A DNA stretch of 64,000 nt from Coniochaeta sp. PMI_546 (lineage: Eukaryota; Ascomycota; Sordariomycetes; Coniochaetales; Coniochaetaceae): positions 1,240,001 through 1,304,000 of the forward strand of contig MU271149.1 in assembly GCA_021432605.1 (NCBI GenBank). Reading direction: 5' to 3'. Numbering within the stretch: the stretch's first letter is position 1; the number at the start of each line of letters is the position of its first letter. A program made the position numbers and the translations under genes. The notes under the pieces are model-generated. The model was not told the origin of the DNA. It ran no database searches and saw nothing but the letters and a program-made list of their open reading frames with translations. This document shows, piece after piece, positions 45,701-56,879 of this stretch.

Positions 45701-47163
45701 CACACCAAGAAACACACTAGGAGCTTCCCCGGCTACGATGCCGTTCGATATCTCATTCAAGGATGCTCATCTTCCTTCTTCTCGCCCGACTTTTCCTTCA
45801 ATAAATGCAATCCTTCGGCCACCAACATGGTCTTGGGCTTCTGGCGAGCTCGGTTGCGGATGTCGCGCCTGCTATAGCCAATAACATTCAAGGGCCTCCG
45901 AGGGACTAACCTGTCTTGGTCCTGTCGGGCGTTGTTGCATGGTTCAAGCGGCGCCATGATCGCAAGTTCAGGCTGCAGAGCCCTGAAAGTGACACAATAT
46001 CAGGATGATCTGGCATCTCCATGTGGGTTGGCTGATGCATATGTCGACTCTAGCTCAACTGCGTTGTGACGCCTAAGCGATCTTCCTTCTGAGGATGCAC
46101 ATTGGCGCCGACCAGGCCGCGACTATTTACATGGGTGCTGGAACTTGGGCTGATTCGGATTGGCTCGAGCTATGGATGCCCTGTATCGTGAGTATCAGAG
46201 AATGCATGGTGATCCTGGGCTGTAAAGTGCCAGCCTCCCGGCAAGGAGCTTATGCAATGCAGTTTGTCCATGATATCTGATGGGATTGCCAATTCCCGCG
46301 GCTGTTTGACATGAACCAACGTCCCTCATGATCTTATCCCTGTCGTTGCGCGAGCTCATGCTTCGTTCAGATGACTCAACGATAACTGACCTTGTGGCCT
46401 GCTGCCAAGGTATTGGCCTTTGACGGCTGATCCTTCGACCCAAGGACCAAGACGCCCGACTATGTGAAACGATGGTAACGCCTTATTTCTTTCGTGTTAG
46501 AGAACACACTACTTCCCCCGTCGGGTTGTGTAACGATATCATAGCTAAGGGGCTTCAGGACTATTGGGTTGTGTTGGTAATAGAGTCATCTGCGTATCGT
46601 GATTGTGTCTAGCAAAAGGTAGACAAAGTGCATGAGAGACACCGAGGTAACTCAAGATATTGAAGTGTCCTTCATCGCTGCCGAGAGCGATTCGAATTAT
46701 CTAGCTGGAGAGACTGTTCCCCCTGATTGCTGCTCAACGCGAGTCTTGGAGAGCAGCCTCACTTCGTCCTACCGTCAGCCTTGTGCTTGGTGCAGCGTGC
46801 CCCTACTTACTATTTGTTGTTGCCATGCGCCTCGTGTAGTTCTCATATACTAGTTCGTAACAGTTTGGCGGCTTCTCAGTTGGACAAGATGCTCTGGTCG
46901 CCGTATCAGCCGGTGCTTCTTCTGCAGGCTGCCTCAGCACTACCTCATATGAAAGCCCTAAATGTCCGTCTGCCTAACCGATGTGTACTCTCAACTTCCT
47001 CCCCAAATTCACTCTCGAGCATTCGAAGCGTGCTGCTCTGTTACCTGCGATTGCCGCCTCGCGGTGCATAATCCTGACACTTACTTACACCCTTGCCGTC
47101 TGATAGGATTAACTTCTTATATACGCTCACTACATTCTCCTTGAGGCATCCTCAATCAGCAAA
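42706..47163. other. 4.5 kb gene-poor region
   Basis: The left part is the upstream region of the DUF7624-type gene. No protein family is recognised, although several overlapping frames stay open between 44096 and 44582 on both strands. Copies of the ACCTTA/TAAGGT word cluster near 43483-43495 and 45440-45503, including a 9-bp-arm palindrome. Confidence 0.45.
45484..45503. repeat. Perfect palindrome AGCTAAGGT-AG-ACCTTAGCT
   Basis: Two 9-bp arms are exactly complementary with a 2-nt spacer. The same TAAGGT/ACCTTA word recurs at about 17560-17575, 43483-43495 and 45440-45450, always outside coding sequence. Confidence 0.75.
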
Positions 47164-47640
47164 ATGTTTTCCTATGAACATCTCAGCCGCGTGATCGAGG
47201 ATTCCGGCTTGTCCGTTTTTTAGAAGGAGCAAGTAATACACTAGGCAGCTATAGCTTGCATTTGGTCACCGCGTCGACTGAACGACAAGCCCTCCTACGC
47301 CGCACTCTCATATGTATGGGGAACACCCACGCCGACATGCTCTATCAGACTAAACGATTAAAGCTTCATTGTGGCAGAGCTGACCTTCCGCCTTGACCAT
47401 TGTCGTGATCTGCACCAACAACCTCCATTCCGATCTATAGACCCGGCAAACTTTATTTCAACGCCAACGACACTCAGCGCACATGTAGCAAGAGTCATGT
47501 TCGGGCACGGTGCCGTCGACAGCGAGGATGAACCATTTTCTGTCATCTTCCGCGAAGCAGCTTCACGCTAGATGGACGCCGTGAGAGGAATCTTGAGGTC
47601 TTCACAGAGAGCCAGCGCCTGTCTGCTGATCTGTTTTGAA
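47164..47640 (+). pseudogene. Remnant of a HET-domain (heterokaryon incompatibility) gene
   Basis: The plus strand encodes recognisable pieces of a HET domain, including a PSYAALSYVWGTPTPT block that matches the conserved ALSYVWG signature of these proteins, then a stretch comparable with the following helix region. HET-domain proteins mediate non-self recognition and cell death in filamentous ascomycetes. The copy is broken, with several interruptions, and only a short part of the domain remains, so it looks old. Nothing suggests expression. It lies alone in a gene-poor stretch next to rpb10. Confidence 0.65.
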
Positions 47641-47815
47641 GGGCACAGCGTCATTGAAAAACTATGCTGATGCTTGACCTTCCTTGTCTGCATCCAAAAA
47701 CAAAAGGACCGTGGCAATTTACACAGCTAGTCCCATGCCAGTAATCCTAAACTCCTTCCGCCATATTCTTCCAAAGCGCCTGACGCCGAGCAAATGCAGA
47801 GTGTTGTTTGTTTTT

Positions 47816-48250
47816 TCATTGGTTGTTGCGATCCTTCTGTTGAAGCTCAATCTTCTTCTCGTTCCGTCCATCGGGAGTATACCTGTCCATGCGTTAACGC
47901 TAGAAACACAACCGAAGGACGAAGGAGTCTGTCCACTTCGCAAAAGGGAGGGACTTACTTGAGGAGTTTCTCAATCAGATCAACGTGGGTCATGACCATG
48001 CGACGGCAGCAGTAGCGTTTCAGTCCCAGACGGTCCATGGCATCACTACCAAGTGTCAGTACCAGCTCATGCAATGACATTCGATCAGCCTAACATACCC
48101 CTCTTGCATACCCTCGTCCTCAATCATCCTCAGGTATCGCTCCCAGAGATCGCCCGTGACCTAAAATTCAGTTAGCATAAGCGCCCCGCGATTACCTCTC
48201 TCAGACCAACATGCCTTGCCGCAAGAAAAACACCGTATGGGAATGATCAT
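47816..48250 (-). CDS. rpb10: RNA polymerases I/II/III common subunit RPB10 (ABC10-beta)
   Basis: 83-residue subunit in four exons: 48250-48215, 48160-48099, 48045-47959 and 47882-47816. Joined, they give [28 protein letters not shown], the zinc-binding [20 protein letters not shown] and [12 protein letters not shown]. The Cys set CFSC plus YCC forms the known zinc site of RPB10, which helps assemble the polymerase core around RPB3/AC40. Length fits the family (about 70-80 residues) with a slightly longer tail. The first intron starts with GC rather than GT (AAG then gcatgt) and ends tttag; this is the only join that yields GKVTGD. The last intron begins gtaagt directly after the codon pair CTC AA, so without it the protein would end at LLK. 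Head to head with nan1. Confidence 0.95.
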
Positions 48251-48619
48251 TTTGGCTGAATGATTCACACGTCGCGGTCGCAGTACTTGGGAGATGTGAC
48301 AGAGATGCCCTTGTTGGGTGTCGCAAAGAACGTAGTTTGACGACGATGGCAAAATTGCTGAAGCCGACAATGGATGGAGGATCTTGAAGTTCAAAGGCAA
48401 CAGCTCCACCAAAATTTGACCATTAGGAGAATGAATATTCCGGATAAGCTTATCGATAACATATTGTCCCACTTGGTGCAGGTACGTACCCAACTGCTCC
48501 GCCAAAATTCTTTTTTCGAAGCTTTCTTGGAGATATTAGAAAGTTCAACGGTTGTCGGGCTGGCAGACACTTTTAACTTTACGATTCCCTTGAGTTACCC
48601 AATCTTGCGCCAGCTCACG
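48251..48619. promoter_or_regulatory. Divergent promoter rpb10 / nan1
   Basis: A 369-bp region drives an RNA polymerase subunit leftwards and an SSU-processome subunit rightwards. The CAAAATTTGA element at 48410-48419 lies inside it. The nan1 frame is open from 48374 onward, so part of it could be translated as an N-terminal extension. Confidence 0.6.
48410..48419 (+). promoter_or_regulatory. RRPE-like element upstream of nan1
   Basis: CAAAATTTGA in the orientation of nan1, about 200 nt before its ATG. It is identical to the element upstream of mrd1 (17422-17431). The core resembles the yeast rRNA-processing element; function is inferred. Confidence 0.4.
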
Positions 48620-51600
48620 ATGGCCCCAGCAAGAGATCGAAAGGACGACTCTGAGAGGGCAAACAAGAGGAAAAGAGAAAAGGCAGAGACCGAGGAGGAA
48701 CGGCGCAATCGTAAGAAGCAGAAGTCGAAGCGAAAGTTACTTCCAGGGGAGAATCGCCAAAAGGACGATGATAGCGTTCCAATACCGAAGCCTGCAGATA
48801 TAATAACTCCGAATGGAGTCTCGGACCCGTCAAATCTTCAACTGGTGCGCCAGGGTGATACCAATGCACGGCTCGAGGCTGTTGGTTTCCCTCCAGCATG
48901 GAATGTCTCAAGGCCTATAGGCGGCAGGATGCTCGACATAGATCCCGTCTTCTCGGTAGACGAAGTGTAAGACGCTCTGGAGATGGTCATATGTCGGTCG
49001 CTAACTGAGATTTAGCCACCTGATCCTCACATACAACACCTCGATTCAAGTATACACAACCGCTGACTCTCTCCTCGTGCGGAGAATAACACTTCCCTCC
49101 TCCCACGAGACCGGGCATGGCTCCAAAGACCAACATATTGTATCCACAGTGCTCTCCAAAGACTCGCCAAATCAACTCTGGGTTGCTACATCAGATGGCC
49201 GTGTATTCTGTATCGATTGGACGAACGGCTCCGGAGTGGACGCGCCGTACCACATATCCACCATCCTCGATATGACCGTCGACTCGATCCCTGTGGGCAA
49301 GGCGACCGAGGATGTTCTTCTAGTCTTGGAGAAGACGGGAATCAGTGGTGGAAGGATCCGTGCTTATAACCGGAATACCCTGAAGACCGGGACTGGGACG
49401 TTACTCTACAACTGCTCCGACTTCCCTCACCTGCTACGGTCAGCAAACAATGCTTCCGTTATAGTCGTTGCGGGCAAGGACAGCATACACGTCGGCAACC
49501 GGATCTCCAAGACAGCGGTTGTTAAGTCTCCTGCAGACTTGGAGTATGGTTTCTTCTCATTTGCTGTGGAAGACATGATCACAACTTTGGATATTCGATG
49601 CCTAGCTCGACCGACGAAGAAGCAGCTAAGTGGCCCACAGCCTGTTGATCTGGCCGTCGGCTGCGCTCGAGGCAAGATCTTCCTCTTCTATGACGTGGTG
49701 GCTAGAGCTCCTGTCGCCGGGCCAGCGACACCCCGGAAAGGAACTGCATTACAGCCCGTGAAAAAGCACTGGCACCGACGGGCGGTCCATAGTGTCAAGT
49801 GGTCCCATGACGGTGAGAATATATGTCTGTGTGAGATAACTACCTGTCGCTGACATTACCACAGGCAACTACTTGATTTCTGGCGGAGCCGAAGAGGTGC
49901 TGGTGCTTTGGCAGCTTGACACCGGCAAGACCGATTTTCTTCCTCACCTCGGTGCCACTATCGAGAATATTGTGGTCTCCCCGCGAGGCTCGTCTTATGC
50001 CGTACACCTCGACGATAATTCGACCATGGTTCTTTCTACTGCCGAGATGAGGCCGACTACTTACGTCTCAGGGGTTCAGTCCGTGGTGTTGAGCGACACA
50101 AAGTCAAAAGAGTTGCTCGTCCACAGGGTTTACGAGGTTCCAGAGGAGATATCACAGTCCATACCAGCAGCTAGTAATCCTGCCAATCCCTCCCAGATTA
50201 CCCTCGCTGTAGGCAACGGACAGCAGGCCATGCTCGCTGACGGCAACTCACTCTCCGCCCCTTACGTCCAAATTTTCGATGTCGAGTCCTCACAAAGCGT
50301 CTCAAAACAGGCTGTGGCCCGAACCAACCCAACAGAGGCCAACATCACGTCCGAGGGACATCCCATTATCGAGCCGATGCTGACACAGGTTTCATACTCC
50401 CATGACGGCACTTGGCTTGCCACAGTTGACGAGTGGCAGCCGCCGGAGAGGGATGTCAACGCACTGACAGACGGGTCTCGTTCATTAGCCGATCTTTGCC
50501 GCGAGCGCCGAGAGATCTATCTCAAGTTCTGGGAAGTTAACCAGGGCACGGGCTCGCTGCAGCTGGTGACTCGGATCAATGACGCCCATAGGACAGTTCA
50601 ACCGGAGTCGATATTCGACCTTGCCACAAACCCGACAGCAACTCAATTTGCCTCTATCGGCGGCGACGGCATTGTTCGTGTATGGTCACCGAGGCTAAGA
50701 CAGAGGGACGGTCTTGCTGCGACTGGTCCCGAGGGTCACGAGCTCTGGAGCTGGTCCTGCTCTCAGATTGTCCATCTCGGGGAGAATGTCGTACCCGAGG
50801 ACGATGTTATTGGTCTTCAAGCACACAGCAACATGGCAGGCGCCATCGACTACTCCGAGGACGGCTCTATCCTATTTGCTGCCTATGGCGGTCCATCAGA
50901 TGCTGTAGTCTACATCATTGACACGGAGTCTGGTGAGATCCGCGACAGGATTCACGGCATGTTCACTGGCGAGATCAGGGCGCTGAAGGCGATAGCGTCC
51001 TGCCTGGTGATGCTCTCGAATGAGCTTACCGTTTACGACATAGTATCTGACGAGCTGCGCTACGGGCTGAACCTAAGTGACAGGTTCAATGAGTCCACGA
51101 AGCTGACGCAGCTCGCTGTCAACCGACGCTCTCGGAGTTTTGCATTGGCTGTCCCTCTCCTGGCGCCGGGTCAGAAGAAGGCTACCAAGGGGACCGCTTC
51201 CGAGTTGGCGATATTCTCTATCGAGGAGAATACACCTCAATTAGTGCAGCACTTTCCTCATCTCATCACGGCTCTCCTGCCTGCGGCACGGTCTTCCGGC
51301 TTCATCGTCGTTGACTCGGCCGCCCAGATATGGTCCGCTAATGAGGGGACCGAAGCCGCCACATTGGCCAAACCTCTGGAAGATCTGAAGCTGGATCAGG
51401 TCACCTCACCTGCGGAGGATGAGATGGAACTGGCCATCCACGCTGAAGAGGAAGAGGAGGACGGCGATGAGGAAATGCAAGATGCAGGTGCTGATGATGA
51501 GGCGGATGACTACGACATCCATCAAGCTGTTGTGGCTCCCCAACATCTTGCCGACATCTTCAATGCCGGACCATCGTTTGCTATGCCACCGATCGAGGAC

Positions 51601-51660
51601 CTGTTTTACCAGGTTGCAGGGTTATTCTCCGCAAAGCCGCTCTCGACCACTTCCGCTTGA
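48620..51660 (+). CDS. nan1: SSU processome WD-repeat subunit Nan1/Utp17 (WDR75)
   Basis: 979-residue protein in three exons: 48620-48966, 49016-49812 and 49865-51660. The joins give DEVHLILTYNTSIQVY and SHDGNYLISGGAEEVLVLWQ. The N-terminus has a dense basic nuclear/nucleolar signal (RANKRKREKAETEEERRNRK region). Two beta-propellers follow: blocks such as QLWVATSDGRVFCIDW, VHSVKWSHDGNYLISGG, EEVLVLWQLDTGKTDFLPHL and FASIGGDGIVRVWSPRLR mark WD-type blades. The C-terminus is acidic (about 920-945, rich in Glu and Asp). This matches Nan1/Utp17, a t-UTP subcomplex member that loads early on pre-rRNA and supports small-subunit assembly. The start was chosen as the Met just before the basic stretch; an in-frame upstream Met at 48374 would add 82 residues. 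Length is near the family norm. Confidence 0.93.
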
Positions 51661-52355
51661 AGCAAATTATTGCAAGGGCATCGAGGCCACCGGCTGAGTG
51701 CTGCTCAGCCATGCGCAAGCTCCCGAGCCACAAGGACAATTGCGTTCGTGTCGTCATACGCCGATTCGGGCTCAACTGAAGCCCGCGCGACATGGAGCTG
51801 CGGCCTGTCCAAACCCGGTCCAGGTTTGGCGCCGATCTCGGCCTCGCGGGTTTCTCGGAGCGGAAAGGTGCGGCTTTGGCTGCTCGAGAGAAGTGATCGG
51901 ATAGAATATACTGCTGTACTATGTATATGCTAACATCACGCCAACCATCGGGTCGCGGTGCAGAAATGCGGGGCAAGGGTCGATAGCTATTGCAGGCGAC
52001 AGATTACGCCATATTATGGCTCTGAGTTTGTGGAGAAGTGAGCTGATGGACCTCACTTCATGCTTCCACATTCCCGATATCAGTCTGAGGGAACAGACTA
52101 CGCAAGATTTTAAATAGATACCATATCCATCACCTGTTATCAAACCCTGCAAGTCCTGCTTACCTGTGTCCTGGCGTCTCTGTGGTGCTTGCATAGCCTT
52201 GTACGCCCTTTGACTGTCATTGGGTTCGGGCACGCTTGCTAGTAACTTCGAAGATTGGAATGCCTTTCAACCAAAGTTTGAAGGCATCAACAACAATTCG
52301 CTTGCACCGATCTTCACATCTTGTTTGCAAAGTGTTGTAGTATCCGCTGCTCAAG
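51661..52355. other. Intergenic region nan1 / oxygenase
   Basis: Holds the nan1 3' end and the promoter of the oxygenase gene, both on the plus strand. Minus-strand frames of 104-131 codons here show no motif. Confidence 0.5.
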
Positions 52356-53606
52356 ATGTCGTTCACCTCGATCCCAATCCTGGACATGGCCCTCGCCAAC
52401 GATCCAGCGACCAAACCTGCCTTCCTCGCCGACCTCCGGCATGCACTGCTAGAAGTCGGCTTCTTGTACCTCAAGAATGTCGGGATCCCAGACGAGCTGT
52501 TCAAGCAAACTATCAGAGAGGGCAAAGCCTTCTTTGACATACCCGAGGAAGAAAAGTGAGACCGGAAAACACCAGTCACTCCTCTCACCTACAAACAAAC
52601 GGAGTTTTACTAACCATCATCAACTACCCCAAGGCTCAAAATCGAAATGAAGAACGCCCCCTCCTTCCTGGGCTACAGCCGCCTGTCAGCAGAGATAACA
52701 GCCGGCGCAGTCGACCACCGCGAGCAGATCGACCTCTCAACCGAGCACCCGGTCCCCTCCCCGGACGCACCACGCTACCACAACCTCCTAGCCCCCAACC
52801 AGTGGCCCTCGCCCGCCGTGCTGCCCAAGTTCCGCCCCGTGTTCACGGAGTACATGTCGCGCATGGGTCGCGTGTCGCTGGCCTTCACCTCCCTCATCGC
52901 CGAGGCCATAGGCCTGCCCGCCGACGCGTTCGATCGGTACTTTGACCAGCCCGCCGAGAGACAGCAGCACAAGCTCAAGATCGTGAAATATCCCGATGTC
53001 GGAGACGGGAAGAGAGGGAACCAGGGCGTCGGGCCGCACAAGGACAGTATGCTGACTAGCTACCTGCTGCAGGCCAGCCAGCACAGGGGCCTGCAGGTGC
53101 AGAATGTCCGGGGCGACTGGATCGACTGTCCGCCTATCGAGGGGACGCTGGTGGTCGCTATCGGGCAGGGATTGGAGGCGTTGACGCAAGGGGTGTGCGT
53201 GAGTACCACGCACCGGGTGCTCAGTCCGCCGGCTGGACAGGGGGCGCGGTTCTCCATCCCGTTCTTCCAGGGGGTCCGCGGGGATGCGGAGTTTGAGGAG
53301 CTCGAGACGGTGGGTGTGGGCAATGTGCCGGAGGAGGTCAGGGAGCTGAGGAGGAAGGTGTTGGAGCGGAATGGGGGGCGGTTGGACGATGTCGAGTTCA
53401 CGTTTCGCGTTGGGGGCGCGGCGAAGACGCTGGGCGAGGCGACGCTGAGGAACAGGGTTAAGAGCCATCCCGATGTTGGGGAGAGGTGGTATCCTGATAT
53501 TCTGGCTGAGATTAGGGAGGAGCAGGCCAGGGCTAAGAGGAAGGCTGAGGGTGTCACTGAGGCGAAGGGGATTGCGCCTGCTGCGAAGACGGTTGAGGCG
53601 CATTGA
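52356..53606 (+). CDS. 2-oxoglutarate/Fe(II)-dependent dioxygenase (IPNS-like)
   Basis: 390-residue enzyme in two exons: 52356-52555 and 52634-53606. The join gives FFDIPEEEKLKIEMKNAP. The N-terminal DIOX_N part (SIPILDMALAND, LRHALLEVGFLYLKNVGIPD) and a C-terminal 2OG-Fe(II) domain are both present. The iron ligands read as His202 and Asp204 (GPHKDS) and His260 (STTHRV); the 2-oxoglutarate-binding Arg272 lies in RFSIPFF. All catalytic residues are therefore intact. The fold places it with isopenicillin N synthase-like oxygenases, which hydroxylate or desaturate small molecules; the substrate cannot be told. No biosynthetic cluster partners are adjacent, so a housekeeping or isolated role is as likely as secondary metabolism. 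The second exon is clearly GC-richer than its surroundings, as expected for well-used codons. Confidence 0.93.
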
Positions 53607-53847
53607 TGGAAGGTCAAGAATTTGGGTGATAGATGAATGACTCTAAGCGTGTTCTACGTCCTGCATCTTCTTCTCTAGGAGACCTTGTCTCCCCCAATAT
53701 CTAAAAAGCACATGATGTAGGTGCGCCTCCAGCCGATGCTCCTCAAATAATCGACCCCATCCATTAATATTTGCCTTCGGCTTGTCGTAACATCATGAGT
53801 CCCTGAACTGTACGCCTCGCTCGTCCCAAACTTTCGAACATCAGCCC

Positions 53848-54146
53848 CTAAGGCTTGACCTCGACTCCGGGGAAGCACTCTGCGACCGTCTTGTTGTGCT
53901 TATTCACGCAATGCTCGGTGAGGCTATGTTTGTTCCACTGTCAGTAGGAGTTGCAAGATCCGTGGTAGAGAAAGAATCAGCTTACCCCTTCTCCCGAGTC
54001 GTCGACAGGAAGGTCTGGAAACAGACTTTGCACTGGATCGACTTTGCGGCCTCGTTGACTTTGAGTTGGGACTTCGCTCCGCCCTTGGCGTCCTTTGCGT
54101 TGCGCTCGCGCTTCTGCGCCGCCTTGGCTCCGTTACCGCCACCCAT
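53848..54146 (-). CDS. Small 4F5/ZNF706-like zinc-finger protein
   Basis: 78-residue protein in two exons: 54146-53986 and 53923-53848. The intron has a gtaagc donor and a catag acceptor, and the join gives TTREKGLTEHCVNKH. The N-terminus (GGGNGAKAAQKRERNAKDAK) is the lysine-rich 4F5-type motif. A single C2H2 zinc finger follows: CKVCF, then LTEHCVNKHNK. This layout is that of the small eukaryotic At2g23090/ZNF706-type proteins, linked in other organisms to protein-aggregation modulation and translation; its role in fungi is unclear. The start is the Met followed by the Gly triplet. The frame remains open 53 codons upstream. Convergent with the oxygenase gene. Confidence 0.88.
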
Positions 54147-55179
54147 TGTTGATGTGCTGGAAGTAATGCGTAGGAAGTTGCGGGTAGTTACAAGGTGGTA
54201 GGTAGTCTGGTGGCTTGCTTGGTGATCCTTATGTCGAGCGAGGTTTTGGAAATAATTTATTTGGAGCAAACGGAGACGCAGGATCGACGGGGACTCGACG
54301 GGCACCCGTCCCGCTTTTATCAGTGGCTGACATTGAGCTGAGTGAATCGTACGGGGGCCATAGGGGGCTGACAGCAGCCTAGAACGAAAATTCAGATCGC
54401 CTTATTCGCCTTATCGGGCCCCGTGATTAAGGCGGCCTCGCCGTCACGTTACGCCAACTGTGATACACGTTTTACAATGCGTGTTAGCCTGACGGGACAT
54501 ACGAATCCTCAACCTCGTTCAACTGTGGTAGGTGTGACTCTTCAAGGTCTCCAAGGTGCAAGACAATTGTCAAATTGTTACCTGGGTACTTCGAAGTCGT
54601 ACCCAGAATCCAAATATTCGTGCGTCTGGAAAACGGAATTGTTTCAGCAAAGCGAGGTGTCCCTGGGACTGGCGCGAAACTGGGGACGGTCCTGGCCGTT
54701 TGATGAAGCACTAGACCGTTTCGTTCCAAGACGTGTTCAACCTGGAACCTCCAGCTTCAACGAGACTGGAAACTTCATCAACCGGGCACCTCACAGCTTG
54801 CCGGTCCTGTTTCTGCTTCGAAACCGTCAACTACAGTTGCTTAGATCTTGCGTGGATTATCCAGGATCTTTGTGGATCGTGAGCTGCTGTCCCCGGTATT
54901 CGCACAATCCATCGATAACACAACTGTATTTGGTCTTCCCCACGACTTCATCCTTGACGATTGCGACCCATTCATTGAATAAGAGTGTCGTCGCCTGCTC
55001 GATCTGGCTACTTTTTCACGAACATTGGAATGTACCTCTAACTAGAGTCTTAATCTCTCTTCACCGTCACGGCGCGTCTAACCGATCGTGCGGGACCCTG
55101 CATTGAGCCAGAAACATCGCTTGTTTGGTATATCTGCACTGCCACCTCGTACCCTTGAGCCACGCGCAGAAGAGCCGCA
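54147..55179. other. Intergenic region with a long orphan open frame
   Basis: A 227-codon plus-strand frame (54423-55106) is open, but its composition does not look coding and I recognise nothing in it. A perfect 8-bp-arm hairpin lies inside it at 54582-54606. The right end is the promoter of the gene at 55180. Confidence 0.4.
54582..54606. repeat. Inverted repeat CTGGGTAC / GTACCCAG, 9-nt loop
   Basis: Arms at 54582-54589 and 54599-54606 are perfectly complementary. No T-run follows, and fungal Pol II does not use such terminators, so this is a structural observation only. Confidence 0.7.
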
Positions 55180-56227
55180 ATGGGAAACCGACTCACGCTG
55201 TCTGCGGATAAAATCTCCGCAGAGGACTTCGCTACATATCTGGCCAGTTACGAGGACTGCATTGAGTCTATATCTGCGTCGAGGGCTTGTAAGTCGAGGC
55301 CGTCCGGAATGGACTACCGGGAACACAAGGCTAAGACTGCAACCAGTAAAGCCGGGCGACAAGACCCTGGCAGAATTGGACAAGTACCGCTATGGAGATG
55401 CCATAGCGGACTTTTCCGGTGAGAAGCCTCGGAAGCAAATGGAACTGGACGATGTCAAGACTCTCGTGAGCTGGAAGCTGTGAGTTTGCCTTTCCTTGGC
55501 CCGCTATGGGACGAAGCGGTCTTACTACATCCGTCTGTACGCACTCTCAGCATTTCATGTTGCCATAACGACTTTGCTCGAGGTTGAATGTTGCGCCTGA
55601 TGACCCATGATTCTGCTATCACGAAAACCAACTAATCTCATCGTTGCCAGCCGACATGGCAAATTCCGACCAACTTTGATGAAGCTCGTTTCGTCTAACG
55701 ATCCAGACTTGGTCAAACAGACGGTAAAGGAAGCATCGGAATCCTACAGGCGCAAAGCTGACGTAGCTACGGCACTCGGCATCTTGACAAAGCTCAAAGG
55801 CATAGGACCGGCAACAGCCTCGTTGCTCCTTGCCGTGCTCGATCCTGAACGAGTCATCTTCTTCGCTGATGAAGCTTTTTACTGGTTATGTTGCAGTGGA
55901 CAGAAAGAGACCATCAAATATAACGCAAAGGAGTATCAGACTCTGTCCGAAAGGACCCGCAAACTCTGCAAACGACTGCAGGTCAAGGCGGTCGACGTTG
56001 AGAGAGTCGCCTTTGCCATAATGAGGCAGCAAGAGGGAGATGTGTCGACAGGAAAGGGCACGAAGGGAAAAGAAGTATCACCGCCACCTAAGTCTACGCG
56101 TAACCATGCAGAGAAAGCTCAACTGCCGGCAAAGAGGAAGGCGATATCCGGCGAAGAAGAACTCGAGACGACAAAGCCAGTCCCTGAGAGGCGCTCGAAG
56201 CGGATCCAGAGAATAAAAGAAGCCTAA
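55180..56227 (+). CDS. Helix-hairpin-helix protein, glycosylase-fold-like, unknown function
   Basis: 272-residue model in three exons: 55180-55288, 55347-55479 and 55651-56227. The joins give ISASRALKPGDKTLAELDKY and VSWKLRHGKFRPTLMKLV. The middle holds a helix-hairpin-helix segment, LTKLKGIGPATASLLLAVLD (about residues 130-150), followed by FFADEAFYWL, as in HhH-GPD DNA glycosylase-like folds. The catalytic Lys and Asp region is not evident, so I would not call it an active glycosylase. The C-terminus is Lys/Arg-rich and disordered, with an ERRSKRIQRIK nuclear-signal-like end. It resembles uncharacterised proteins widespread in filamentous ascomycetes. A role in DNA binding or repair in the nucleus is inferred. 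The first intron is 58 nt with a ggctaag branch point. Confidence 0.78.
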
Positions 56228-56879
56228 TGCACGCGAATCGGGATCAGACCCGGTGCAGTGGAGACATGAGTACCGGGACCGAAGCTCAATGCATTGGCGA
56301 GGGAGCGCAACATGCATTATACAATGCAATGGACAAGTTTTAATATGCATCACTGATATTCAGCTCCTGTGCGGTGCCGGAACGAAGACACTAGGACGAG
56401 ATATACGACCATCCGTCGGTGTGCAACCTTGCAATCGACATCTGGGTACTACAATAAATTTTCCTATTGGTCGTGTTTGGCGAACTTCTCCCGCGCCTCT
56501 TGGTCCGGCGTGGCGGCCCGTGGCTGCGATCGGCCTTCATGCGGAACCGGCAACAGAGACCGTACTACATCCCTCCCCATACCCCTACAACATTGATCTT
56601 GCCGAGGATTAGCCGGGCTTACAGTAGGAACCCTGCCGTGCCTCTTCGTCATGTGTGCGTCCTGAACATACATGGGGATCATGGCAAAACTGCGGGTGAT
56701 TCTGTCTTCATCTGCGAGTGACCAAGGTAAGACAATGATGGGATCTCTCCGGCCTTGTTGTTTATCTGTGCGACGCTCCTTGACCAGGCATGCGACGGTC
56801 TGCTTCTTCCGTACACTTTTCTCCTTCTCTCCTTCCAGCCAAACGCAACAACTGCAGTCCAGAACTTCCCGCATACATC
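56228..56879. other. Intergenic region upstream of the DUF1479 gene
   Basis: Contains the 3' end of the HhH gene and the promoter of the DUF1479 gene. The DUF1479 frame is open back to an ATG at 56790. Nothing else recognised. Confidence 0.5.
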
